Shown piece after piece: positions 28,650 to 39,411 of a stretch of DNA of 64,000 bases. A program made the translations under genes and the position numbers. The first letter of the stretch is position 1, and each line of letters begins with the position of its first letter. The stretch comes from Breviolum minutum Mf 1.05b.01 (taxonomy: Eukaryota > Sar > Dinophyceae > Suessiales > Symbiodiniaceae), in NCBI GenBank assembly GCA_000507305.1, contig DF239904.1, forward strand, positions 3,414 to 67,413, written 5' to 3'. The notes below the pieces were generated by a model. It was not told the origin of the DNA and ran no database searches. It worked only from the letters and a program-made list of their open reading frames with translations.

Positions 28650-31600
28650 TTGATGGTCACACAGGAGAAGTTCTATGTACCGCGTCTCCAAAAAACCGAA
28701 GACGAGATGAAGGAGGAGATGAAAACAGGGAGGGTACTTTTGATTGCTAAAATCCGGCGTGCAGCACTTGTTATGGTGAATATATGTCAATATCAATTTT
28801 TTCCAGTGTGTTTTTTAAAACCCTCTCAAATGGCTGGCTGGATCGTGTCCATCAACAGTGGAAGGTCCCAGAAAGAGAAATTGGAACTTCAGGTTTCTGC
28901 GCATGAAATTTGAAACAAACATACATAAACATTGTACCCTTCCTGACACCAACAGCTTGAATCTGAAAATTGATGGTTGGAAGATGCTTCTTTCTTTTGG
29001 GGCCCGGCTTCCCCTGGCACGTGCTTTCGCTTCGGAGAGTGTACATGGTCACAATCTTGCAGGATTGTGGCGAGGTGGAATTTGCAGAAGGCAGGATGGC
29101 CAGGATGATAGATCCTGCTGTTTGGACTACTTACTTGATATGAATGAAACACAACAATCCTGCTCATATCATATTCACACTGATTTTACAATTTACCATG
29201 ATTTCATAGTGCCTTTGTATACATAATTCATGCCCAAATATGTAATCGGAGATTTTTCAGGGATAAAAAAAGCCTATCAGGTATGTTAGATTTTTGGTGT
29301 CACACAGCTTTCGTGAATTCTCTTCCGATTCAGCCATCAGAGGCGAGTTTGAAGTTTCGCCAGATGAGGGGCCTAATTGTGCACCAGCTACTCGACGTGA
29401 GTGGCTAGTTAGCTTTTGATTTTTGTATGTATAGTGTAAAAACAGTTACGTCTTAGTACAAATGAGCATTGCAAAAACGTAGACTGTTTTTTTGGTGTGC
29501 AAAAAAGCATTTACGCGTACATATGTAACAAATACGGACTATACGGTATACAATCTGCAATACAGTACACAGCATCTACAGTGTATACACTACACAGAGC
29601 CTAGAGTCTAGAGTATATATATATATATAAATATCCACACTACGTTGTATACATGATCCATGCCATCGCAGAGAAAAATGTTCCAAACACAGGCAGCAAA
29701 GCAAGGAAATAAAACCCAAAAACCGAGGTGAGCCTCATTGCTCCACATTTAGCCTGGCGCAGACAAGCTTTGTCTCTTCAGGAAGGTGACCGACAGACAC
29801 AGGATGTCGGATCGGATTCATCCGATTCAAGATGTGGGAGATGTGGTGTTGTAAAACGAAATGATAGTCTTAAGGAAACATCATCCTATTTGTGGTTTCC
29901 AACAAAAATTGACAGATGATGGAAAAGATGCCTTTAGAAAATTGAAGATAGATTCATTGTCCCGATTTTTCGCATCTAGGTGAACCCCAAGAAACCAGTC
30001 ATTGTGTTTGGATGTGTTTCAGGTCTTCATGTAGCTGCGGTCCACGTTGCCTCATTGCTTGGATGCGAAGACACCGGTGTTTTGGATGAAGAGATGATGG
30101 GGTGTTGGTCAGGTGGTTTCAACAACTTTCAACGATTTTTGTTCTCTTTCTGCCCCCACTTCCAGTTGAAGAAATGATCCAATTTGACGAATATTCTTCA
30201 AATACCCACCTCATATTGTTGATGGAAGAAATCCTGCACCAGTTGATATGGTAAATATCCCATTATTTATAAGCTTTTATACATCCCAAGTGGTGCAAGA
30301 TTTCTTCCATCAACAGCTTGTTTTCAGACGGCAGAAGCACAAAGGGGAAGGGATAGATATCACTGATGATTGGGATCATTTTTTCAAAATACCTCCAGCT
30401 TCAAACGTTGGCATCTTTGGCTTCCCATATAGGATAGCTGCATGATGTTCCCGAAGATATCCAAGCCCATTGTCGTCACCAAATGATCCAGGTTGGGAGG
30501 ATTTTGACTTTGATGCTCTGGAGGATTTGGCTTGAGAACTGCTGTTTTTTTAGCTGTGAAATGTGTGGTTCCGCCGGGATTCAACGTAGTGACGTTTGTT
30601 GTGCGCGGCAGGAGCAAGTGCACGCCATCCTTCATGGACTTGTGCAAGGGCTGGAGGCAACTTCGCGGCCATGGCTTGGATTTTTGAAAATTTTTTCAGA
30701 CTCGGACGCGGCACGGCCTCGAGATTCAGAGATTTCCAAAATTCTGTTCAGTTTTAGATACTATTGATATCGGAAATCCTGCTTCCATGATGTACAATAT
30801 TTTGTAAATCCCAGCTGATGATTGCCGGATTTCTTCCATCAATAGCCCCGATTCGCCATGGAGGTTGTTGTCATGCAAGTGTCTTCTTGTGAAGTGAAGC
30901 TCGAGGGGGAAATGTTCTAATGTTGACTTGCACAGGCCTGCAATTCCAGACTGGAGAGACTCTACGTGGACTTTGATTGCTTAGATGATGGTGCAGCGGA
31001 AGGCAACTCGACGAACAAAAATCCCAGCAAATCCGAATGATGTGGCTTGTGGCTGAAGGACTATTTGGCTCTGAGGGCATGTTGAAGGAAGAGCTTCAGG
31101 AGATTCAGGCGAGAGAAAGAGCTAAGTTTTGGTAGGAAAGGCTGCGGTTTTTCAACATGGTGAGTTGTGAGTGTTTTAAGTTTTAAGTATCACAAGCACT
31201 GTTTGACAGGAGGTGCAGAGTGAATGTACTGAATTGCAGAAGCGCACCAGTAGCTGGCAGCGGTGTTCCAGTCGTGTTTGGGATGCCCAGCGCTTGCGAC
31301 ACGATGCCACCAGCGGTGTGAGGTAGCTGGATCTTTTCTCGCTGGAAAAATCCATCTTTTGGAGGCTTGAACCCTAAGGTAAAAATTTTAACGAAGGTTC
31401 CAGGTATATTATCCTAGTGGTTGCACAAGATCCTGAAATGGTCTTTATTTTGGGATACCTGTAACTCCAACCTGGAATACGAAGACGGAAACAAAAACGC
31501 CAAACCGCTTTGGAACCGTCCAAAGGCTACGAGTCATGTCATGGGTCTGGAAGCCTTGGCAGATTTCCTGGGCGAGGCGCTCTTGGCTCTTCAATCCTTG

Positions 31601-32331
31601 TGATGTTTTTTTTTTTCCCCCAGATAGCGATAGCTATAGGGGTTCTTACTTCCAATAGGGGGGGAGGGCCACGAACGCTATCTGGTATATCTGGGGTCTA
31701 TGCTGGTATCATTTTTTCTTTTTGAACGATTTGTCTGGGAATTTTTGTTTAGCCCAGCTGCACATAGGTCCAAGGATATTTGGTTACCCAGCCATTTCCC
31801 ACATGAAGGGTGTTTTTTTTGCCCCAAAAAGCCCTATCGACATGTGCAGCTAAGTAGGTGGTCCTTAGGTGTTGGTTTCCCCAAAATTTGGGTGAAGATT
31901 CGGATGCAATTTGATTCATGTCGTCTTGAAAGGGGTTGGCAAAAAACCACCAGCTGGAGTTGTGTTTTTTTGTGAAACTTTTTCCATGTCCAAAAAAGGG
32001 ATGTTGCAAAAAAATAAGAAGAGAGAGTCCGAACAAAATGATATATATATCCCGTGCATCAACTATACATAGTGTATATATATATATATACATCCTTCAA
32101 AAAAGAATCCAACGCATTTTGTTCACCATTTTTTGTTGTTGCTTGGGAAGGGGGGTTCCCACGCCGTCCCCCGTGGAGGCCGTTGTTGAGATGGATCGCC
32201 TGGTTGCCACCTGCGGCGCCGTGGCGGCGCGGAAACGCGCCGCCGTGGCGCGGGCCAAGGCGGCCATCGAAACGGCCGACGCCGAAGAGCGTGCCTCCGC
32301 CGTGGGGTTGCTTCAGGCGAGGAGAGGGTGA
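28650..32331 (+). CDS. Unrecognised split gene, coiled-coil C-terminal part
   Basis: Exon-like pieces on + in order: about 28650-28770 (charged), about 28840-28893 (LDRVHQQWKVPEREIGTS), about 29334-29399 (acidic, IRGEFEVSPDEGP), 30492-30535 (GWEDFDFDALEDLA), about 30996-31132 (SQQIRMMWLVAEGLFGSEG, then KEELQEIQARERAKFW), 31209-31322 (EVQSECTELQKR, with a GT donor at 31323), about 31474-31603 (MGLEALADFLGEALLAL) and a GC-rich last exon about 32158-32331 (MDRLVATCGAVAARKRA, ALVARAKAAIE-type helix) with stop. Helical heptad-like pieces suggest a coiled coil. I do not recognise a family. Whether all pieces form one gene is inferred from strand and order; the first two exons are the least certain. 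Confidence 0.45.
28935..29035 (+). repeat. TIR-type element, family D (left half)
   Basis: Reads 'cctgacaccaacagcttg', 'tctgaaaattgatggttgg', 'aagatgcttctttc'. The mirrored right end is missing. Confidence 0.5.
29420..29990. other. AT-rich stretch with TATA-type simple repeats
   Basis: Low-complexity 'gtatacactacac' and 'tatatatatata' runs at 29540-29650. A + frame at 29728-29919 is open but unrecognised. Confidence 0.4.
30105..30211 (+). repeat. TIR-type element, family B (degraded)
   Basis: Reads 'caggtggtttcaacaac', 'gaagaaatgatccaattt' and 'ttcaaatacccacc'. It is immediately followed by a family C element. Confidence 0.6.
30217..30322 (+). repeat. TIR-type element, family C
   Basis: Left end 'attgttgatggaagaaatcc', right end 'gatttcttccatcaacag', with 'ccagttgatatgg' in the core. 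The inverted termini are clear. Confidence 0.8.
30757..30845 (+). repeat. TIR-type element, family C (short, degraded)
   Basis: Left end 'tactattgatatcggaaatcc' in part and right end 'ccggatttcttccatcaata'. The inner part is shorter than in other copies. Confidence 0.55.
31683..31715 (+). repeat. Dispersed repeat shared with 8934-8960
   Basis: The phrase 'atctggggtctatgctggta' occurs here and at about 8934 and is followed by similar T-rich sequence. It is a fragment of an unidentified element. Confidence 0.6.
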
Positions 32332-32597
32332 AGGGGTGAAGAAAAACTCCTACAAAAACTAGTAGAGAATTAGTTGGTAATGATGGTAAAATGTTTTCTT
32401 TCATTTGAATCTTGTATTTTGACCATGAGAAATTGCTCGGTTGGGGGAAATTTGAAGTGTTCAACGGATGCTATTGTCCTGATTCGTCAAAGATGAAGGT
32501 AACGGTACGATACAAGGCACGTATGATCATGCCTGATATAAGCCTGAAATATCCAATGTATCCAACAATACAATTTGGATAGAAACATCAGAACATC

Positions 32598-35500
32598 ATG
32601 GACCAGTCATTTATTGCTGCACGCGTTCTGAACAACTCTCTGCAGCGGTTTTTGGGCATCTGTCAGGAAGCTCTTTCTCCTCCCAGTCGCAGGGTCTCCA
32701 AGAGTGATGGAGGTGAATCATTTTCAACACTGGCTTTCTGTCCACATACTGACATACTCCGAAGGTAACTTCAACTCAACAACCTTCCCTGTATATCATC
32801 ATACTGTTGATGGACAAAATCCGGCTAACCAGTTGATATGGTAGGTTTATCCCAATTATCTATAGGGTTTTTATACATCCAAACGGTGGTTGGCCTTGGG
32901 ATTTCTGAACCATCAACGGCATGTTTGAGGTTTAATGCATCCCCAGCTCTCTCGCCGGATATCTGAGAATCAACTCTTAGGCGTTGACTTTCCACGCATC
33001 ACAGAAATCTGTCAGCGTGTAGCTGACCGTCCTGACGAGGTTTCAATCGGACTGCAGGAATGGATTTCTCATGATACTCGAAAGCGAACCATTTCTTAAT
33101 GGATGGCTATCAGTTGGATGAACCAAATTTTTACATGGGAAAATGGTTGGAAATGCACCATTTCCATCCATTAAGAAAGGGTTGGAATTGGGGTTCCAGG
33201 ATGATCAAATATACGTTTTTTTGACGGGGGAAATTGGAGGCTAGTGAAGTATGATCAGCAGAATTCACCCACCAAGAAAGTGTTTTTTTTATTGTAAAGA
33301 CATGAAGTGACACAGCAGCAGTTCAAAATGCAACATTGGACATAACGTTGATGGTGAAGAGACATCCGGTGAGCGTTTGCACCGGCTGACGGCTGAAGAA
33401 TCTTGCACCAAATTTTTCCAGAGGGATTTTGACATCTAAATTGGTGCAAGCGCTAGCTTTCTCTTCACCCTTCATCAAAAGTAGGAGGTGTAGTGGATTG
33501 TTATAGAAAAATTTAGTACCACCCCGAAAACTACGATGACAATGGACAAACAACTATGAAGGAAGATGTATCTCCTACTAAGGATTAGGTGATTTTCCAG
33601 CCAGCCATGTGGGTTTTCAGGGGGTTTTGATGGTTCGTTTACATGGGTGTTTAAAAAACCCAATATCTCTGGCTCATACTGGATTAGCACCAAGTCACTA
33701 AGGCAAGTTGTTGGGGATTTTGGAGACCCGGCACGGTAGGCAGAGCAGAGTGCTGTAATGCTATGGGCAGCTTTCTCAAGTACAGAGGCCACCGGCGGCC
33801 ATGAGGTTGATATGCCATACAATTTTCCACATGTTTTGCAGATTAGAGATGTCTTTCTTTTTTTTTGAAACATGATATTTTCCTCAGAACTTCAAGTTTC
33901 ATTCTGGCAGAGACTTCATGTCTTCCAGCCCGAAAAAAAACTCAGTAGGTTGACATGGATAGAAAGTCAACCGTTCTGCTTGAGGACAATGCGGAGGTAC
34001 CTCGGCGTCAGCTGAAGGCCCAAGTGGCATGTTTGAACCTGCTGGATTTAAACAGCTCGTCGACAAATACGGAGTGGAGTCTTCCAGTGTATTTTGGGCC
34101 AAGATGCGAACCAAGATTTATTTGATTTTTAGCATAGATCTACAGCTAGTCTAAGACTTGTCGACCCGCCACCACAGCAACTTAAAGTGGGGAGTTTCTC
34201 AGATGATTTTTTTCATCAGAAAAAAAGTAGCTAGTGTCTAGAAACAACCTTCAATTCTGGGGGTACACTTGGGGTCCTGGAAATGTGGAAACACATTCAT
34301 GAGATGTGCGACTGTAAATGCAATTCCTGTAACGGCATGTAACACGGATCATGAAATGGCGCTGTAAGTTTTTCCAATCAACATGTTCGTTGCATTTCGT
34401 AGCTAGTATCTCTACGTCTTTGATTCACCTAATAGTTCTAAATATACAATCACCCATCAATCAACCTATGGTCACCACAAAATGTAGAGGCTCTGACCAT
34501 CGCTCACGAGCTGCTTTATGATGATCACGTACTGGCAGCTTTCACTCAGCAGGACACTGAGCCATTGAAAGGCCGGATCGTTCGTCGGTGGATCTTGGTG
34601 AGGTGGCGAGCCCATCAATTTCGACTTGACATGATGCATGGTTTAGTTTTTAGTACACCCCCGAAGTTTAACAGCTCGCCCCTGAAAAATGGTGGTTGGA
34701 AGATGATCCTTTCCTATTGGGAAGGTCACTTTTCAGGGGCCGAACTGTTAAACTTCGGGAGGGTATCCTATTCCAAAAAGTCCCGACAAAAATAATGAGA
34801 CATCACAATGACAATTCAAAATTTCTAGGGATTCTCTTGGTGCGGTTTGTGAACCCATCCATCCCAGAAACCCACGACCTCAACGCCTGCAGATCTTGAA
34901 ACCTCAAGACCTGGTACACTTGGAAGAGCTGCTGAGGTGAGAACTGGCGAAGACTTTGATGTGTGACTGTGTGACTTTTCATTTTGCAGGGGTTACCATA
35001 AATTACCCAACTGGAGGGATTAAGCATTTCAACTCTATGGTGATTTTTGAAGGATTTCCCTTCTAAAAGTGCATTGTCCGGGGTAATGTAATGACCACTG
35101 TTATATATAGTTGAAAAAAAATCGCTGAATGTTGCAAACTCTTGTGACGTGTTTTTAACTTGGTGGTGCGAATCGCGATGAGCAGATGAGCAGCAGGGAT
35201 GACAATTTTCCAGACGAACACACAAGGAGGTTGAGTACTAATTAGCCAAATCTGATTTTCATTTCGCAGATTTTTGTTGGTTTTTGGATTATCATAGTTC
35301 AACTATGTTCAACTGTGATTCCTTGAGATACTCCTTAAGCACAACAACTTGAAAGGGAGATCGATTTCTTGAAGGAAGCCATGCGGATGCTGGCAGCGGA
35401 AGTGCGACGTCGTGTGGAAGAAGCAAGGCAACGGAGCTCCAGGCAACGGAGCTTCCCTAACGACGTTGGATGGTGACACACATTTTTTAGGTGATGATTT

Positions 35501-36330
35501 AGGAGATTTCTGTGAATTTTTTACATGACTTGACAAATTATATGTTACAGACGGGGATCAGACATTGAAGATGTTAAGATTGTTCGTTCAATCTTCGATT
35601 TGCCAATTTTTTTTGACTCGCGCCTAAAATTCATTCAGGCGCTGTTTAACCTGGAGCTTCACGTTACGAGGCCGTTGGAAAAAAAAGTGATCGGATTTTT
35701 CAGGAAAGTGGATGGACCATGATGGACCATGATGGACCAATCCAGAGATTCTCTCAGTTGGATGAGTCAGGTGATGAAGCTGCATCTAGCCCAGTTGCAC
35801 CCAAATTAAGGTCTGGCACCTGGCTATCCTGTCGCAGAAGTCATTGCTATTTGTACTAAGGTGTATACTAAAAAGCAACTAATTTTGCCCAATGACTGCG
35901 AGCCCAGCTAAACTTGGTAAAACTTGAGGACATGCAAGTCGATGCCTTTGGAGGCCCAGCTTTGTTTCATGTTGCTTCCTCATATAAGCTGAAACAACAT
36001 GCCATCAACATGCCCTATAAGTCGATTGATGACCCAATGACTTGGCTGGCTGACGCAGGTGAATGGCCACACTGCTGCAGATTTGGAGGTGCGTGGATAT
36101 CCGGGATATCCAACAGATTTGGGGTTCCAAATCATTGCCTTGGAGAATTGCTTTCGGAAGCCATGGTATTTACATGCATTTCAATGTCATGTAAAAAACG
36201 AACTCAGACTCACACTACTGATTGCAGAAATGGCAAAGGAATTAGTCAAATCGTTATTTCATCTTATTTCATGCAACTCGAAATTGTTAAAAATAGTACT
36301 CTTTTCCAAGATTGTATCCACATGACTGTG
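32598..36330 (+). CDS. Unrecognised split gene(s), helical
   Basis: A first exon 32598-32712 starts at ATG (MDQSFIAARVLNN) and ends in phase at GT. The next, 32930 to about 33083, joins in phase (EICQRVADRPDEVSIGL). Further + exon-like pieces: about 33330-33440 (GERLHRLTAEESCTKF), about 34009-34113 (FEPAGFKQLVDKYGVE), 34488-34596 (ALTIAHELLYDDHVLAAF, GT donor), about 34875-34936 (LQILKPQDLVHLEELLR, GT donor), about 35341-35475 (QLEREIDFLKEAMRMLAAE, coiled coil), about 35735-35810, and 35908-36058 (FGGPALFHVASSYKLKQ) continuing from about 36082 (YPTDLGFQIIALENCF) either across a 23-bp gap or by a frame change. No family is recognised. The run may be more than one gene. Confidence 0.5.
32803..32921 (+). 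repeat. TIR-type element, family C, in intron 32713-32929
   Basis: Left end 'ctgttgatggacaaaatcc', right end 'gatttctgaaccatcaac'; the core has 'ccagttgatatggtagg' and 'ggtggttggccttgg'. It fills more than half of the intron between two frame-matched exons. Confidence 0.85.
33083..33200 (+). repeat. TIR-type element, family E
   Basis: Contains 'cttaatggatggctatc', 'ttggatgaaccaaat', 'aaatggttggaaatgcacc' and right end 'ggaattggggttccagg'. It begins where the coding exon upstream ends. Confidence 0.8.
33450..33998. other. Intron-like sequence
   Basis: No element or exon recognised. A minus-strand open frame at 33475-33873 has no motif. Confidence 0.3.
34657..34768 (+). repeat. TIR-type element, family D
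   Basis: Left end 'ccccgaagtttaacagctcg', core 'gttggaagatgatcc', right end 'gaactgttaaacttcggga'. The inverted termini are about 18 bp. Confidence 0.85.
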
Positions 36331-36884
36331 TGATGTGTCGTCTCAGGATGGTTGGACACTTGTGTTTTTCTTCAGGCAATTTTTTTCAGACAGACTGAGG
36401 CTTCATCAATTCATTTTTTGGATCCATGGGACTGGTATTTACATACTCATTTCGCATAGAAAATCCACCATTCATATATAGATATACCATTCATTTGTAT
36501 GCAATTTTGTCATCATTTCAAGATCTTGGCAGCTCGGATTGTCCCACGTATTTTTGGGCTCAAGTTCAAGAGTACAGGTTTGGTAGGGAGTGGTGTCCAC
36601 AACGGGATCAACGGGACCGTTGAGTTGAGGTCACGAGTTCTGAAGATGTTTCTTTGCGGAAGACTTGGGAGAATTCGGAAGATGAGTAGCGACAAAAAGG
36701 GTGACAATTGGTTTGTTTGGATATGTACCAGTGGGATTTATGAAATTGTCCCCTGAAATGATAGCCATAAAAGGTGGCACAGATTTTTGAAAATGGATTT
36801 TGTTGCTTAAACCTCATTCTCTTTCATACTCCCAAGATAGAAACATGGAAACATGGAAAGCGTGTCTCAAGATTCAGGGGTCAC
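36331..36884 (+). other. Possible exons, unrecognised
   Basis: A + frame at about 36530-36620 (SDCPTYFWAQVQEYRFG) is protein-like, but an alternative frame is equally open. No family is named. Confidence 0.3.
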
Positions 36885-36970
36885 ACCCTCCCTGAAACTG
36901 ACATAGCACCTGGTTCCTATTGGAAACCACCATTTTCAGAGGCGAACTGTTAGTTTTAGGGAGTGTAAAT
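36885..36970 (+). repeat. TIR-type element, family D
   Basis: Left end 'ccctccctgaaactgacat', right end 'aactgttagttttagggag', core 'ccaccattttcagagg'. Confidence 0.8.
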
Positions 36971-37397
36971 CCCATCACACACTGGTTTTCGCTAAGGGCT
37001 GGTGCCCGGCTTCACTCCCTTCATGGTCCAGGCCATGGCAGTCGTGACCAGAAGTCTTTGATTCAATCTTGACCATGCTACCTTACAGTACAAAAGGATG
37101 TTGAAGTGGAAGTTATGTACTCAAAAAGCTGATGATTACACATCCCCTCTCAGAGTTTAGTAGCCAGGCGTTTGCAACGGGCTTTTCTTTACGAATTTGC
37201 TCCAGTGTTGAGATGTACGGATATGCATATATCGGCACTTTGGGCACCAGTGTATCACCAGTGTCAACTTGACATGGTAAAGGCAATGACGCCATGTTTT
37301 TTCACAACAGGTGAGCCACGAATATAATCCTACCATATATATAATTGGGGCCCGAATCTCATCCCCAACAACTCCCTTTGGCCCAACTAGGGGCCCT

Positions 37398-37560
37398 TGA
37401 CCCTTTGCTCAGGTGGTGCACCATGGATTGGCGGAGGCTTTGAGGATACGATCAACGAATTTCTCACGTATAGAGAAGCTTTGACCTTGAGGTCCACGAA
37501 AGCGCCCCGTGGAGGGGCCGCAAGCGGCCCTGCAAGGGGCCCCTTTAAACAAAAAAAAAC
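37398..37560 (+). CDS. Candidate exon, unrecognised
   Basis: A + frame reads GAPWIGGGFEDTINEFL then a basic, Ala/Gly-rich tail (KAPRGGAASGPARGPF). GC content rises sharply over the tail. It precedes a TIR element and another short GC-rich piece at 37735-37812 (RLRLTLLAGRPDLPVHQE). Confidence 0.3.
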
Positions 37561-37588
37561 TGGGACCCAACCAAAAAAATCCACCTAC

Positions 37589-37706
37589 CAGGTGATTCAA
37601 GCCGTGCCCTTTTCATCCCCTAGTTTCCAGGTCACGTTTTCAACCCCTTGAAAAGGGTCACGTAAACTCACCATCCCCAACAAAGGGTCACGGCTTGAAT
37701 CACCAC
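37589..37706. repeat. TIR-type element, family I (single copy)
   Basis: Terminal inverted repeats 'ggtgattcaagccgtg' and 'cacggcttgaatcacc', with internal repeats of 'aaagggtcacg'. No second copy is seen in this window. Confidence 0.85.
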
Positions 37707-37734
37707 CCTATGGGTGTTGATTTTTTGCCTTTTG

Positions 37735-37812
37735 CGCAGGCTGCGGCTCACCCTCCTTGCAGGACGCCCTGATTTGCCTGTGCACCAGGAGTGCCAACGT
37801 GCCCTGGTGTTT
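37735..37812 (+). CDS. Candidate short GC-rich exon
   Basis: Reads RLRLTLLAGRPDLPVHQECQ after a 'gcgcag' acceptor-like site. Not recognised; flanked by family I and family B elements. Confidence 0.3.
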
Positions 37813-37860
37813 CCGAAATGGAAACAACATTTTTTTTTAAATCAAATAAATCAACTACTA

Positions 37861-37963
37861 GTAGGTGGTGGTTTCAAATATTTTTTAATTTTCACCCCAC
37901 TATTTGGGGAAATGATCCAATTTGACTATATAATATTTTTCAGATGGGTTGAAACCACCAACC
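37861..37963 (+). repeat. TIR-type element, family B
   Basis: Left end 'gtggtggtttcaaatat', right end 'gggttgaaaccaccaacc', core 'ttcaccccactatttggg' and 'gaaatgatccaatttgac'. Confidence 0.85.
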
Positions 37964-39411
37964 AGATCAAGATGTCTTGAGATCAAGGCATTCAACACCC
38001 AACTTTTCGACATCAGAAACTAAGAAGAGTTGTCTATGTGTGATGGGAAAAGCTCGAGTGAATAAAATTTCACCACATTCAAAGTGGTTTCCACCTGTAA
38101 AGAAGTCGATTCAACAAGTGGATGAGGTCCAGCACAGGAGGGACTATTGCAAGTAGAGAAGACTGAGCTGGTTTTAGCCTCCGTTTCTTTGCGGATTCCT
38201 CTCCTCATGTCCGATCTGGTATATGTGCCTCGGTGTGGTGCGGAAACGTTGAGTCCTTCACGTTGAGTCAGTCGACCCAAGTCACCTGAGAGAAATCGAG
38301 CTGAGCTTTCAGAATGTAACTCCAGTCATTTCCAACGCTTTTTGGGTTTGCAAACACCCGGAAAACTGTGGGAAGAGGAAGCGATGAAGCCAGGTAAAAG
38401 AAACATATCTGTCAAACCAGGTCACCAGGTAGTAGTTGTCTATTTTAGTTTTTACAACGCATTGGAGATTGATTGCTGCTAGTCTCACCCTTTCAACGTT
38501 TCACGACTCTCTTCTTTGAAGCAAGGAAGTGGTTCCTGCACAGTTGCGTCATTTGGGAAACTATATCATGGCAATTGCACCGAGAGGTCCCAAACTTTCT
38601 TCAGGCCGTTAGCAGATCTGTCAAGTAGGATAGATGGGATGAAAGATTTCCCGAGTCATAAAGATAAGAAGCCCTTTTCCAGGATAGAAAATCACCCTGA
38701 ACCCTAGTGAATCTACTTATTTCAGTAACCTGAAATTCAAGACTTGTGGATTGTGGTATGGTCTTGTGAGTCTTGTGCCTTGGAGCTATGTTGAACTGGG
38801 TGAGGTCATGTCCAGCCAGCACCACATGTTTGCTTTTCAGGGGAAGGCGTTCAAAGTGAGCTAAAGCAGGTGTGGTTCTTGTGCTTTACAGGCCGGACTT
38901 TGAGTTTTTTTTGAAAACACCATGAGACGACACATTTTTTCTTGGTTTAGCCGGGGTGAGTGTTGTTTTTTGAGTGAGCATTTGACTCCTTGCGGTGGTC
39001 TCAGGTGGGTCAAAGGCTTTTGAAGACTTCTTGTGCCTGAGAGTAAAGGATCATCTCAACATGTTCAATTTCAACATGCTTCATTTATCTTCATTTTCTA
39101 TAAAATTTATGGTTTTCATTGTCATTCTGGTAGCGCTGAGGTCTGAGCTGTCTGGTGCTGGTGCATTACGCTGGGATATCTCAAGTGTTTTGAGCCAAAC
39201 ATGGCGTCTTCTGCACATGGGGCGTTGTACTGTGTCCTCGTGCTGGCCTAGGACCAGTCGACATATTCCTTAGATTATAGATTCTCATATCGCAGCTCAT
39301 TGATGAACCGATCATGTAATTCGCAGATTCTGAGATCTCTGAAGATGTTTGACATCTGACATCAGTTTGCAGCGGAGTGCTTCTGAAAGCCAGGATGTCC
39401 ATGAGTACGAA
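37964..39411. other. Unassigned, probably intergenic plus kinase 5' exons
   Basis: No gene is recognised. A hydrophobic + frame at about 39090-39150 and a Gly/Ala piece (LSGAGALRW) near 39142 might hold a nucleotide-binding loop upstream of the kinase exons, but the fit is poor. Confidence 0.25.
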